From contig CM066915.1 of NCBI GenBank assembly GCA_033964015.1, positions 13,556,372 through 13,620,371 on the forward strand: DNA of 64,000 bases, in the 5' to 3' direction. A program made the translations under genes and the position numbers. The stretch's first letter is position 1. The number at the start of each line of letters is the position of its first letter. Positions 22,010 to 33,446 of this stretch are shown piece after piece. The notes below the pieces were generated by a model. It was given only the letters and a program-made list of their open reading frames with translations, was not told the DNA's origin and searched no databases. The DNA comes from Scolanthus callimorphus (lineage: Eukaryota; Cnidaria; Anthozoa; Actiniaria; Edwardsiidae).

Positions 22010-23105
22010 CCACAGGTTCCCCAAGCTCCGTGGGAGTTTAAAATAATAATTTAAATAAAGCTGAAGTGGTTTCAATACCGTAATGTTTGTTATTGACTTC
22101 ATTCACTTACATGAACCTTTGCTTCGCTAGCGACTGTAGTGAGTCATCAAATATCCCTTCTGTAAGATAAATAATAGAACAATAATAAACTTTCATTCAG
22201 TCATAAATCTGAGTTTTGAGTCCGTTTTTAGCGATTTTTATTTCACCCCTCTCTCCTCTATATAATCTCTTTCAAAGGTTGGAGACACTTCCCGAGCGAA
22301 AACAGCCATAAATTCGAAACAAACGCTCGAATCCGCTCAAATCGACACTCGGCGATAGCGAAAGGATAGAAATATTCATCTCAACCAAACGACAAATCTT
22401 GCGTGCAGAAAAGCCGTTGAAAAGCAATCATTCGAATGTCTAAAATCAAGCGACCACGTGATAGATTCAAAACAGGCTGCCCTCGCCTTTGATTGGCGAA
22501 TGTAACAAAGCGAAAGCAAAAACCGAACCAATCAGAGGCGAGGGTAGCCTGTTTTTAATGTATCACATGGTCGCTTGATTTTAGACGTTCGAATGATTGC
22601 TTTTCAACGGCTTTTCTGCACGCAAGATTTGTCGTACGCCTTGAGAGACATGGAATATGCAGATTTTTCGACCTAAAATTCCCAAACAACGTAAGTTTTG
22701 CACCGTCGATTGGTTGAGATGAATAGTTCTATCCTTTCGCTATCGCTGAGTGTCGATTTGAGCGGATTCGAGCGTTTGTTTCGAATTTATGGCTGTTTTC
22801 GCTCGGGAGGTGTTGTCGAAGTCTCCAACCTTTGAAAGAGATTATATAGAGGAGAGAGGGGTGAAATAAAAATCGCTAAAAACGGACTCAAAACTCAAAT
22901 TTATCGAAAGTACAGGATGACAGAATGAAAGTTTATTATTGTTCTATTATTTATCTTACAGAAGGGATATTTGATGACTCAACAGTCGCTAGCGAAGCAA
23001 AGTTTCATGTAAGTGAAGTCAATAACAAACATTACGGTATTGAAACCACTTCAGCTTTATTTAAATTATTATTTTAAACTCCCACGGAGCTTGGGGAACC
23101 TGTGG
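22010..23105. mobile_element. 1.1-kb long inverted repeat (foldback element)
   Basis: Arms of about 500 bp run from CCACAGGTTCC to GGAACCTGTGG and converge near 22505 around CAGGCTGCCCTCGCC / GGCGAGGGTAGCCTG. Long blocks match across the arms, including CTCCTCTATATAATCTCTTT and its complement. The right arm has an extra segment of about 60 bases near 22640-22700. Nothing in it looks like transposase. Confidence 0.85.
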
Positions 23106-23390
23106 CGGGACTAGCCAGAATAAAATATTGGGCAACATAGGCAGGAGACGCAACTGAGGCACCCGAAAATGATGAAGAACCAGGAGAGGTGGACATAACG
23201 GACAACATAAAGTAGTACCCCCTACACCGGTTCCCCCACCAGCACCCCTGAATTCGAAGCAATGAAAATGTCATGTAATAGACATGAACAAAAACAATAA
23301 ATGAGCTTTTTTAAATATTTTAATACATACTAGTACAAAAATATTTAAAAAAAAATTTTTGTACTAGTATGTACAAGTCAAATTATGCCA
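23106..23390. other. Unassigned spacer
   Basis: Contains an AT-rich palindrome near 23320-23370 (CATACTAGTACAAAAATATTT and its complement). Nothing else seen. Confidence 0.4.
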
Positions 23391-23392
23391 TA

Positions 23393-23503
23393 TTTAACAA
23401 TTATTCGCCGAAGGCGAAGTGAATAGTGGCGAATAGTCCCCGAGACCGGAGGTCGAGGGGACTATTCGCCACTATTCACTGAGCCTGAGGAGAATAATTG
23501 TTT
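23393..23503. mobile_element. 110-bp palindrome with AACAATTATTC ends
   Basis: AACAATTATTC and GAATAATTGTT bound arms containing GTGAATAGTGGCGAATAGTC and its complement. The same ends bound the palindrome at 41961-42070. Probably a small MITE family. Confidence 0.75.
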
Positions 23504-23515
23504 TAGTATATACTA

Positions 23516-24497
23516 CACGGGAACACTCCAAAACATATCCGAACGACACTAAATGTGGCATTTGCCGACATTTTGTAGCCTCTTTCTGTATGCGTGACGT
23601 TTGTCACGCACGCGACATTACGTCAGACTTCACTACAAGCATTCGGCTACTCAACACATGGTGGAAACTTGCTGCTGTTTTAGAGAAGCAAAAACGCTAG
23701 AAAACACTTTTTTTAAACCTTAATAACGACTACGATAAATGATTTAATTAAGTTTGTAGAAGGTTGCAAGGATGGATTCGAGGGATAAATTCGCATTTTG
23801 TGCCTTGGATTATGGATTGTGAACTGCAGAGTTGCTTCGCTGAAAACACTTTGCCTTTGGTCGCCATTTTCATTACCGATAGATGACTATATTTTTCAAC
23901 CCGCTGGCAGAGAAATTCAAGATTCGATTGGAATATTCAAACAGAATTTGGGAAATTAACCTCTTCAAGCTCTGGGACAATGAGGAAGACCTTGTTCATA
24001 AAAAGAGATACCACTTTAAATACGTTTGATGTCGGATGGCTCGTGATCAAGCGAATCAACATGGCGACGGTAAGCTTAATGACGGCTTCTACGATTTACT
24101 GTGCCTTTCAGCCTACAGGTAAATGTTCGGCAAAGTAGATTAAGAGTTTCTTGTCGGATATGTTTTCGACAAAATTGCCTTAATTAGTATGTTGTTGTGA
24201 ATGTAATTTGTCTCTCAAAAGTGCCGTGAACGAATCATCGATCTCTGATTCCGAAGAAGTTCAAGAAATAAATTATCTCTCTGATTCACCTTGAAACTAA
24301 AGAGACAACATAAGAGTTAATTGAGACGGATTTTTGTTGCATTTCGAATCAGATAGTTCCTTTAGAAAGTAAAAATATCCGAACCACTTGCACTCGGGCT
24401 TCTCAATCTCGGGATAATGCTTTCGATCTCGGAATATTGTGGCAATATCCCGAGATAGCGAACCAATCAAAACGCGCGATCTATGGAGGTTCCCGTG
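23516..24497. mobile_element. 982-bp element flanked by a 12-bp palindromic direct repeat
   Basis: TAGTATATACTA lies at 23504-23515 and 24498-24509. The element ends are CACGGGAAC and GTTCCCGTG. Because the flank is itself palindromic, it could be target duplication (MULE-like, usually 8-12 bp) or an extension of the TIR. No coding sequence was recognised inside. Confidence 0.65.
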
Positions 24498-24704
24498 TAG
24501 TATATACTAAAAATGAAGAGATGCCAACTTTCCCACATTTTATGGAAGACTATATGGGGACTTATAAGGACTATCAGGGGATCTTATAAATTACATACGA
24601 AAATTAAAGCTTCAATTTCTGAAGCGAAAATGTTCAGCTCTCGTAGCGCATACCAACAGATAATTTATTTTACCAAAAATGATCGTTGGGTGCCCCTGAT
24701 ATTA

Positions 24705-24970
24705 CTGTGCGACTACGTCAACCGGGCCATCCCGTAAAAAGTTCGTCATTTAGAGATCCAAACCATTTAAAGAAATTTAATACCTGCAATACATCTGACG
24801 ATGAGTAATTAAGTGTTTTGAAGTTATTTCTTCCCATAATTTCCACAATTTTACGAGAAAAGCGGTATTTCGGTGTCTCAGATCTCAAGAAAGTCGAGAT
24901 CCTTTGTTCTGTACTCGCTTTCTGATTGGCTAACTTCTTACAAAATGGTCCGGTTGACGTAGCCGCACAG
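24705..24970. mobile_element. 266-bp TA-flanked MITE
   Basis: CTGTGCGACTACGTCAACCG and CGGTTGACGTAGCCGCACAG are inverted ends with TA on both sides (24703-24704 and 24971-24972). This fits a Tc1/mariner-type target. The minus-strand open frame across it is incidental. Confidence 0.75.
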
Positions 24971-25082
24971 TAAAATTTCCCACTTTTCATTTGATCGGGT
25001 TGACATCTATGAATGATATGCCATGTAATATTTGAATGGGTCGGTTCGAGAACCTAAGTGACTTTTAAGACTGTTTTTCGAT

Positions 25083-25347
25083 TGGGCAATTCCAGAAAAT
25101 AAAGGTACCCCCCCCCCCCCCCACGGGCGGCATTTGGAAATTCTGATGGATGGGGGGGTTTAAGAGCTCGGAATTCTGATTGCAAGGGGGGTTTTCGAAG
25201 CTGGATTTCTTTAACCTGCCCGGAATTCTGTATGCATGGGGGGGGGGGGGGGGGGGGGTAAACCATTTTGGAAATTCTGGATGCATGGGGGGGTCAAAAA
25301 CTAGTGCCGCCCGTGGGGAGGGTACTTTTATTTTCTGGAATTGCCCA
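25083..25347. mobile_element. 265-bp MITE with C/G tracts and 9-bp target duplication
   Basis: TGGGCAATTCCAGAAAATAA and its complement are the ends. TTTTTCGAT is present at 25074-25082 and 25348-25356. Homopolymer C (about 16) and G (about 19) runs lie inside. A 9-bp duplication suggests a Mutator-like origin. It interrupts the left TIR of the 3-kb element. Confidence 0.85.
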
Positions 25348-26043
25348 TTTTTCGATTTTTGACAAAGAACAGAAACCTTGTTAAAATAGCCTAAAACTAG
25401 CCTCTCTGTATTTTCCCCAAATAATCGCTGCGAGAACGCTGTAAAACGGCCTCTAACCAGTGGCTTTATCATCTAGTGTGCTTTCAAAAATCACATCATT
25501 CTGAAACTGAGAGAATAAAAAGTGGCACCTAGTACGCTCCTCAAATTTATAATACTACCAAAGAGTCACCAAGTCCAAGTTGTTGGCGGATATAATGGTT
25601 TGTTTACAGGAAAATCTGAAAGTATGCGTTTTTACGCCGTATGACAAGTCCGGAAAACATCATTTTTGAACTCCAATTTTATGGCAAAAAAGTCAGTTAA
25701 AAGTCAAACCCAACGTTTAACTCTTTCCAGACGGCCCCTGTAAATATCGATCACCCATGATCGATGGCTTCAAAAATTCTAACACAAGATTTTTTTTGTC
25801 ACAAGATCATAAATACTGCCAATGTAGATAGCTGATATCTTGATTAACATGTTAAATCATAAATGACTAGGCTCTAGGCGTGCATTTTGCTTTTATTTCC
25901 AAACTCACTTTACAAATGCTCACTCGATCTTGTTTTGTGGTGGCGTAACGAGGGCCTAAAATATCTATGTTTGATTCTCTTATTCTCGATTAGTACAGTG
26001 AAATCTTCCCAAATTTCAAGTTACAAGCAACAAACATACCTTC

Positions 26044-26500
26044 TGCAGTTGCACTAGCCTATTTTCTAGCATTTGAGATCCAATAGACTGCCAGAGTGTA
26101 GGCATTTTCTTCTCAAGCACTTGCAAACAAGAAAATGCAACGTCCACGCCCGTGGAGCATGCTGGGAACTTGTACACAACCAACCATAGAGGTCTCCCAA
26201 CTTTAAATCTTGTAAAAAGTCTGAAGCCATGCCTGCCAAGTAGCACAATTTGGGGCTTTTTATCCCGCAAGCATTGTGAAATATCTAAATCAGAAGTCAG
26301 ACATGGCTTCAAACTGCCTCGTTTCTCAGAGCTCAGGTATGTTTCCCAGAATATTTTTCTTGCCACCATTGTCGAATTTCAGGAGCAATTTCTGGTAAAA
26401 ATACCTTGCACTTAGCTCGGTTCTTTGAGAAAGTGCTGAATTATGCTGTCAAAAGACTTCATGATGTCCCCAGCACTCTGAGAAATGAGAAAACGACCAA
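26044..26500 (-). pseudogene. Decayed coding region, possibly transposase
   Basis: Successive minus-strand pieces read SAGDIMKSFDSIIQHFLKEP, then CKVFLPEIAPEIRQWWQEKY, then KKPQIVLLGRHGFRLFTRFK through LWQSIGSQMLENRLVQLQK, in shifting frames with intervening stops. The last piece ends at AAG|GTATGT, which could be a splice donor. Its position between long TIRs suggests the element's transposase, but no catalytic motif was recognised, and a host pseudogene is possible. Confidence 0.4.
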
Positions 26501-26797
26501 AAAATACCAAAATTTAGCTGTTTTGTGCAGCGTGACACTAGTTCCAGCTGGCCGTTAAAATGGCTCCTCTGATCAACATGGCCTCGTTATTATGGTCAGC
26601 TGTCATTGATTGGTGTACATAAAAAACTGAGGGGGGGGGGGGGGGTTGTTGTATTGACACTCTTTAAACCCTGCATTTTTTAAAAACACCACGCCGTCGT
26701 AAAAGAGTTAAAGCAAAATTCCATCTTATATCATGTAACTTCCTTCACTTACTCCAATGCCGCAACGGGCCAAGCAGCAGCCATTTGATTTGGCTTA

Positions 26798-27396
26798 AGC
26801 CGGGGAAATACGAGGCACAAAATCCCTCAACTTGTCGCGAAACATTGTTGCGTTGCAAGTTGATGATCGATGCTGCGCGTTTTTCATCTCGCGCCACAAC
26901 TTGTCGCGCAACAAAAACATTTGTTGCAGGTTGTGAAAACTTGTTGCGCGAAGTAGAACGCGGGTCTACTTTTAGCCACAATTTCTGGCTTTGTCGCTAT
27001 TTTTTCATCAAACACACAACTTGTCGCGCAACATTTTGCCTACAATTCAAGTTGATTAGTCAATAGAAATGAGATGCAAAATCCGCCTTGGGCTCGCAAT
27101 TGTGATCATCAAAATGGCTTGAAATAATTAACAGCGATGGATCTGGATCCAAAATGGATGCAATGTCCCAATAAAATCGACGACAAATAGAGAGAAAGGA
27201 CAAAACAGACAAGATTTGTGCCGAAACGTCGACACAAATTTTGTCTGTTTTGTCCTTTCTCTCTATTGATCATCAAAAATGAAATGTTGCGCGACAAGTT
27301 GTGAATTTGATGAAAACGAGCAACAAATTCTAGACTTGCAGCGCAGAGTTGTTGCGCGACAAGTTGGGGGATTTTGTGCCTCGTATTTCCCCGGCT
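26798..27396. mobile_element. 599-bp Harbinger-like MITE with repeated CTTGTCGCGCAAC motif
   Basis: AGCCGGGGAAATACGAGGCA and its complement are the ends, with TTA at 26795-26797 and 27397-27399 (a 3-bp TWA target fits PIF/Harbinger). The motif ACAACTTGTCGCGCAAC or its complement occurs about six times inside, near both ends. A smaller palindrome (27187-27270) sits in the middle. Confidence 0.75.
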
Positions 27397-28550
27397 TTAC
27401 TAACGCGTTCACATCTTTTCCCGTTTTCAAGCGCAAAACATTATGGGTAAAACTGAAAAAAAAATTGACAGCACTTCGCCCCTAATCCCCGTTTTAGATA
27501 TTTTAGGCCGAGTCACTCGCATCTGTCAAGTAAATATTGCGCCGAATGCATTCTTTTGAATTCAAAACTAACCCAAATTGCCTTGACAGTTGCTGAACCT
27601 AAATCTAAACCCAACACTGGCGGTAAGCCTAAACTGTGTTTGCCTATAACAACTGCAAAAATTTGTCTAAGAGTTTTTCATCCTACCTGGCGCATTGTCA
27701 ACCCTTTAGAGCCCGAATTTATTTCTGTAATTTCGCTTATTTAGAGGGCCAAGGTTCCTGCTAACTAGAAATACCGCTGTTTCTGAAGACTCAGAAATGG
27801 GAAGAACTCAGAAGTGGGAAGCACATTTTACGAGCCAAAGAGTCCCAAACATCTGAGCGGCACGTTTTGCATGCCGCGTGATCTCTTGAGCATGAATGAG
27901 CTTGCCTGGTCGTTCTGTAGCAGGATTTCGGCTTAGATTTAGGTGAAAAATATAGAGAAGTTAGTTTTAGACTATTTGAACATGATTTGTGCAGAATTTT
28001 GAAAGACCGAAAAACAGTCTGAAAAGTCACTTAGGTCGTTCTCGAACCCACCCCTTCATTTGTTATATAAAATATGTAAAGCATGTTGTGACCGCAACTG
28101 TATTCATTTGAACACATGTGCCATTGTGTTTTTCTTTTAGCGGCAAGTACAACTATTTAGCTGCAATTTCACATTTTATGCTTTCCTTGTCTCCTTTCAT
28201 GATAAAAAATGTTTTCAATGTTACCTTGCATGTTTTCTTTTTTTGTTGCATCATGCTCATCATCAAAAAGCTTTGATAAACTTAAAAATTGTAGTGACTA
28301 ACAATGCAATGGTTACTTGGGAACAAAGAAGTTAATAGAGTAAAGATCTCCAAAATTCTGTCTCCTTGAATTAGGGAGCCCTTGAAATTACAAAAGTACC
28401 CCATTTTTAAAGGCAACTGTCTCAAAGAACTGTTCTTTCAAAACCTACAATCAGCGACAAAAGTAGTTGAGAATTTTCCTTTAAAAATGCTTTTCCCGAT
28501 TTCAACTGTGTAAGCGATGTCTTCTTGGCTTTAACTCCCCCTTCCCCTAT

Positions 28551-28717
28551 TCAATGTTGAAGCCCAACCACTAGTGCATTTGGCAAGACAACATTGAGCT
28601 GGGGGGAAGAGTAGCGGTTTGTTCTATGGAAACACAATTTAGTATGGTGATCTGTAACAATTGTAGACATAAAATAATTCTCAACAATTTTGTCATTGAT
28701 TGATAGCTTGAACTCTG
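28551..28717 (-). CDS. Last exon of an unidentified minus-strand gene
   Basis: A CTTCAG acceptor at 28719-28718 leads into 54 codons (containing EFKLSINDKIVENYF and PQLNVVLPNALVVGLQH) and a TGA at 28551. The two leading bases complete the codon left open by the exon ending at 28787, so the junction is in phase. No family recognised. Confidence 0.55.
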
Positions 28718-28786
28718 CTGAAGGAGTTGCCCGAGAGCATTTGCAGTATAATGATGAGGAGCAAAAACTAGAAAATACTAGTGTAC

Positions 28787-28954
28787 CTGGTGGAATAGAG
28801 TCCAAACATTTGACAAGCTCTTTATCTGGTTCCAGACCCATGGAACTTTTAAACTCCTTCTCTGCATCTTTTAGGACTTTCCATTCACTCAACAGTTTGT
28901 CATATCTAACAACAATGTCCACTGCACCAAGCTTGGTAAACACTGCATTGGTTT
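28787..28954 (-). CDS. Internal exon of the same unidentified gene
   Basis: Acceptor GATCACAG before 28954 and donor CACCAG|GTACAC at 28787 bound 168 bases encoding VRYDKLLSEWKVLKDAEKEF and GLEPDKELVKCLDSIPPG. The helical, charged composition is typical of a folded or coiled-coil protein. Its phase fits the exon at 28551 but not directly the one at 29816, so an exon between them is missing from this list. Confidence 0.6.
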
Positions 28955-29176
28955 CTGTGATCAGTAAAAAAATACAAAGCATTAATACACCACAGTATTA
29001 ATATTAACCAGGATTTTCAGGCAGGGTAGGTGGGATTCCATTCATTGGGATGTCTAATGATTTCAGGTGAAGTTGGAATCCCACAAGTGTACACAGGTTT
29101 CAAGTTCAGTTGGGCATGTACTGTGTGATTAACAAGAAATACCCCAAAAGTCTTAAAATGGAATGTGCATGGGAAG

Positions 29177-29410
29177 CATGGGTGGCGCAGCATTACTGCG
29201 CTCCCTTCTCACGCTGTAGCCTGGGTTCGATTCCCGGCAGGGACGTGGAAATTCTTTCTCTTCTTTCCTGCTGCGAAGAGAGCTAAGGCTTCATTGTTGG
29301 CTGTAAAAAGCTTGTGCTTCCTTAGTCTTTCAGGTGAGACAATAAACCGAGGTCTGGTCTCCCTCCGCTACCACATCCAATTCAAATCGCATTGCCAAAA
29401 TTCCACTTTC
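29177..29410 (+). mobile_element. tRNA-derived SINE
   Basis: The head GGGTGGCGCAGC and GGGTTCGATTCCC match pol III A- and B-box positions about 45 bases apart. A non-tRNA body follows with AATAAACCGAGGTCTGGTC. The tail near 29400-29460 is rich in T and then GGGTT(C/T)GAGAAA-like repeats. It lies within an intron of the minus-strand gene. Confidence 0.65.
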
Positions 29411-29815
29411 AATCTTTTTCTTCTTTTTCAAGAAAGGGTTTGAGAAAGGGTTCGAGAAAGGGTTCACGTTTTTGTGCAAAATATCCAAAATATAGGGCAT
29501 TTCAAGACAATATAGGAGAATCTAAAAAATATAGGAAATATAGGGCTGGTTGAAGGCCTGCATACAAATACTGTATTCCCAGAGGGGTGAGGGGGTGAGT
29601 CTTTAAGTGTGTTCCCACTGTGGTGGGATTTTTTCTGAAACTGCATGATCTTATTATTAAGTAATAATAGGATCCAAATGAGAGGCACATCCAAATCCCA
29701 CTCTCTGAATGGCTGTCTACTGTAAGTGGTAGAATGGATGTAATTTTCTGTGTTGTAACATAATATCATACCATTAACAAATCCCAATTACAATGATAAA
29801 TAATACTAAACATAC

Positions 29816-29976
29816 CAGGTTATTTGCCCATATAATTTAATTTCTGGCTGTGGTGGTTTCCTCTTCTTTCCTCCTTGCTGGTCTTTCTTGAGTGCAACCC
29901 CTGTCTCCACATCATACAGACTAAACAGCTGAGACAAGCTACTTGCTGATGGCTGCCTTATTAGAAGGGACTCATC
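29816..29976 (-). CDS. Internal exon of the unidentified minus-strand gene
   Basis: Acceptor TTTTAG before 29976 and donor ACCTG|GTATGT at 29816. It encodes SASSLSQLFSLYDVETGVAL, a basic GGKKRKPPQPE linker (possible nuclear signal) and KLYGQITW. Only one frame is open. No domain recognised. Confidence 0.55.
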
Positions 29977-31953
29977 CTAAAACATGAACATGATGATTTT
30001 TGAAAACCTTAAACAAGTGAACAATCAGAGGGGGAGGTAAGATTGGTTGTGACTCAAGAAAACAAAAGACTCTGTCTGATTTCCTGACTTTACAAAGATC
30101 TCAACCAGTAGGAATGTGCAAGTCTGAATTACATGGAACTCTCGGCAGTCATCTGAAATTAATCTGCTCTAACAGAGACAAAGTCTAACTCCCAGCTTGT
30201 CAAGTGACCCCAACCAGTAACATTGGCACATTATTGTATGGCAAGTGCCGGAGGCACATTAACTTGCATGATTGAAAGGTTGTCATAAAGTGGATGTAGC
30301 CCCCATACCAGCTGGAATTCCCAAAACCTTTCAATGGGGGGAGTATGGATTATTTCTGGAATCACACATTTTGAGAAAATATGTCACTATCTCCACATAA
30401 CACAATTAGCTTACTTTCGGGCAAGTTAAATAAATCTTATCTTTTTGAAGCTCTAGAACAGAATGGTGTGATGGCTTTGAGAAACGTCCTGCAAATTTAT
30501 TACGTGTGATCCTTTACTCATAACATTTTACTACAACGAACCCTCATTAAAATGAATTATTCTATGGACACGAGTGTTTTACTGGGAATTAACATACATC
30601 TTCATTCACTGGACAAAAGTGCAGACCCCATTGGTTTGTTACCTAGTGACATCAAACGGGACAGGTGCATTATTGGTAATAACGCATAAAAATCGTGCAG
30701 TGTCATTGCAAGTGCAAATCTTTCTTGATTTTACAACTTATTAATACTTATCAAAAATTTTTATTTATGCTTTCTGTATTTCTGAGCTATCAGAATGCAG
30801 TTCATGTACCTAAATATTCCAAATTCAATTAAAATACTTGAATTGAAGTAAAAGTTGTAATTGATTTGAGTCTAGTCAGGGAAACCATCCTGATACTTCT
30901 TCACGCAGGCCCACGCCATGAACTCAGATTGTATATTAAAAGTGTTTAAAAATTTTTGAATACTAAAATTTTTGAATACTGCACGAGGCATGCCTTGTGC
31001 AGTATTCAAAAATTTATCCTTCATTGTATTACCAGCACATGCATGTATTTGTCAACAAAAAATTAAAAAAGTCTCTAACCAATAAATACAGCACTCATAG
31101 ATCTCATATGAAGCTACATCCGGGACCTGAGTGACATATTTTCCATATCCTTACTAGTGAGGATATCGGTCAAAACAAAAGTGCTTGGAAATAAATTGGA
31201 ATAATTTTTTCTGGTTTGTCCATATAATAAAAAGAAATTACAAGGTGGCTTGAAGATATGAGTTTCATTTTCTCCTGTCAAAAGCAATATTTTACTCATT
31301 CGCTGCGCTCATTCGTAAATATTGTTCTTGCCACTCTAAAATAAAACACGCCACCGTGTAATCCTCTTCTTATAAATGATTTTAAAATATTGAAATGACC
31401 ACTGAAAATATGAGAAACTTGCTCCTTGCGTGCCCTTCTTATCGCTAAAAAATTTATCAAACACACAAGAACAAAAGTAATGAATAATTAAAGCAGTTTT
31501 AACGTACAATAACTTTATCCGCACAGCTATTAGGAAGTCATCGATACAAATAACGGCATGGCACGGCCATGAAAGAACAACAAGCTCTCTCTCAAATTTT
31601 ATGAAAACGTAAAACGAAAACTCTTGACCTTGTTGATCAAGTAAGATTCTAGAAGACGGCATGACGAATACGAAGATTCGTACATTCAGTTGATCAGTCG
31701 GCCATCATGTAATAGAAATGTGATAAACAAGAGAATTTCACGGTTGTTTTACCAAGAATTGAAGAATTGAACGTGCAATCCGTCAGGAAGTAATCAGGCT
31801 TTGTAGTGACTGTTGACTAAAAGTAAAGAACCAGAAATAAAACTACAGCCGAAAACACGCCAGGGCAAGCAACTCTTTTTTTCTGAAGGACCGAAACAAA
31901 GGCACTGAAATCACATCAAGTAGTGAAAGAAATCTACAAGGGCATTTACTCAC
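29977..31953 (-). other. Presumed introns; one further exon candidate
   Basis: A possible exon starts after CTTCTAG near 31644 on the minus strand and encodes ILLDQQGQEFSFYVFIKFER and LSWPCHAVICIDDFLIAV. Its one leading base fits the phase of the exon at 31954, but its 3' end is unclear. A 50-bp palindrome (TGAATACTGCACGAGGCA and complement) lies at 30966-31013. A half-MITE ending TTATTTCTGGAATCACACA lies at about 30300-30371. The remainder shows no feature. Confidence 0.3.
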
Positions 31954-32036
31954 ATAAGCTTAAGTTTTGCGATCTTATCTTGAATTTCTTTACACAGCTC
32001 AGAAGGACAATCTTCTCCCTCAAAGACATACAAACC
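31954..32036 (-). CDS. Upstream exon candidate of the minus-strand gene
   Basis: Acceptor TTCCCAG before 32036 and donor TTAT|GTGAGT at 31954 bound 83 bases encoding GLYVFEGEDCPSELCKEIQD and KIAKLKLM. The single open frame and good splice signals support it. The first exon was not found. Confidence 0.5.
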
Positions 32037-32431
32037 CTGGGAAAAACTGAAAGTAGCTGTGATAGCGCTTTAGGCACTTAGGAAAGCCAAATGGTAGAGA
32101 TTTGAGCGCAAGTTGTTTACCTCCCCTCTAGTTAGGCCCAGCAAAAGGCAACAGAAACATCTCCCCATCCCTACAGCATCTTGATTCATCGATCGCGACT
32201 TCCGTTCCCATAAGAAAGCAATGAAATTTTCTCTCTGCTCCCGTATGAATCTTCCACAGACACGCTTTTCTTGGCTCCTGACGATACCTGAAACTTATCT
32301 CTTTTTTTTCTCGTGACTAAGTACCAGATCTCTCTCATCGGTGGACCACAGGGCCACTTAGAGACTCGAATGACAACGTTCGGACTGCCGTGCGCTACCG
32401 GTAGTAAGTCACAGGGGCCCTAGTAGGCACA

Positions 32432-32690
32432 CAGGGGCGTAGCCAGCACTTATGAGAGGGGGGGTTCAAAATTCAAAAAATAAAAAACTCCACATAGACC
32501 TCGGGGAAAAACTAGCGTTTGAAGAAATTTGCTACATTTTATTGGAGCTTTTATTTGTTGTCTATTAAATATTACAATTTTAGTAGTAAGTCGGTCCAGA
32601 CAGAGGCGAGGAGGGGTTCCGCTGCGGGAGAGGGGGGTTCCGGAATCCCTGGAACCCCCCCCCCCCCCCCCCCCCTGGCTACGCCCGGAG
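32432..32690. mobile_element. MITE with GGGGCGTAGCCAG ends and poly-C
   Basis: CAGGGGCGTAGCCAG on the left and CTGGCTACGCCC on the right are inverted ends. The right end is preceded by a run of about 19 C and mirrors a G-run on the left. Related ends appear at 37894-37921 (right end only) and 60447-60661. No coding content. Confidence 0.6.
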
Positions 32691-32809
32691 GCCTGGCGGG
32701 CTACGTTCGAAGACCGTAAGCTCATATTTTGTGACTCGAAAATTTGTAGGAAATTGTTAATAAAAATCCACGAAACTCACCTAGGTAGTTAGGGACGGAC
32801 GACTATAAA

Positions 32810-33440
32810 ATTAGATTTAAAATAAGAAAAGTCGGCGTTACAACGTAGGTCGTAGGCTTTATTTGTAACGCCGACTTTTCTTATTTTAAATTTTATTAAT
32901 CTTACTGTCGGCGGCTAGACTGTTAATTGGTCCAGCGTAAACCAACGAGTTGAGTCTGTCAAGTGGTTCGTCCTTCATTTACTACAGTTATAAAATTAGA
33001 TTTGCCCCGGCCCTAGGACGGACCAGAAAAGTGGGGGGGGGGGGGGGGATTCTCTTTTTGTGTGTGGTGGGTATACGATGAATTAAGGGGAAAAAAACAA
33101 GAGGGGATTTGAGTAACAACAGTACAGCAAAGGCAATCAGTTGTCGATGAGGCATGAGAAAAAACCCGCTGAAGAGAAGAAACTTTCAGTTATCCCCCCA
33201 ATTTCGACTGCGTGTTCAATAGCGAACATTTCTTGTTAGAGAAAGTAATTTTATATAAAATGGAGCAAAATATAATATCCCACCTTTTTTTTACTGCCGC
33301 GTTTGGAGTCCTTTTTCAAGGAATAATATCTGCTATAGTTTTTGCAGGTATTCTCGCTCTTTAGCTGATAAATATCCACTTGTCCTTTTTTTCTAGTATT
33401 GGCCAGGCAGATTGGATACTAGATCGCCTACACTCTCCGA
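32810..33440. repeat. Palindrome and unassigned sequence with a G-run
   Basis: TAAAATAAGAAAAGTCGGCG pairs with its complement to form an 86-bp palindrome (32813-32898). A run of about 15 G lies at 33034-33048 beside a GGACGGACCAG segment. No gene was seen to 33440. Confidence 0.5.
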
Positions 33441-33446
33441 GCTTAG

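Larger units (their letters stand above)
25033..28052 (-). mobile_element. 3-kb DNA transposon with long TIRs, itself invaded
   Basis: The left end (GGTTCGAGAAC then CTAAGTGACTTTTAAGACTG) is inverted at 28008-28050. Homology continues inward for over 150 bp; compare ATAGCCTAAAACTAGCCTCT near 25390 with the complement of 27950-27985. Two younger MITEs lie inside (25083-25347 and 26798-27396). The interior holds a decayed minus-strand coding stretch at 26044-26500. The superfamily was not identified. Confidence 0.6.

Noticed and set aside
21426..28551. Joining the 28.5-32 kb exons and the 21.4 kb exon into one gene
   Set aside because: The exon at 28551 ends in a TGA with no alternative donor seen, so continuity is not supported.
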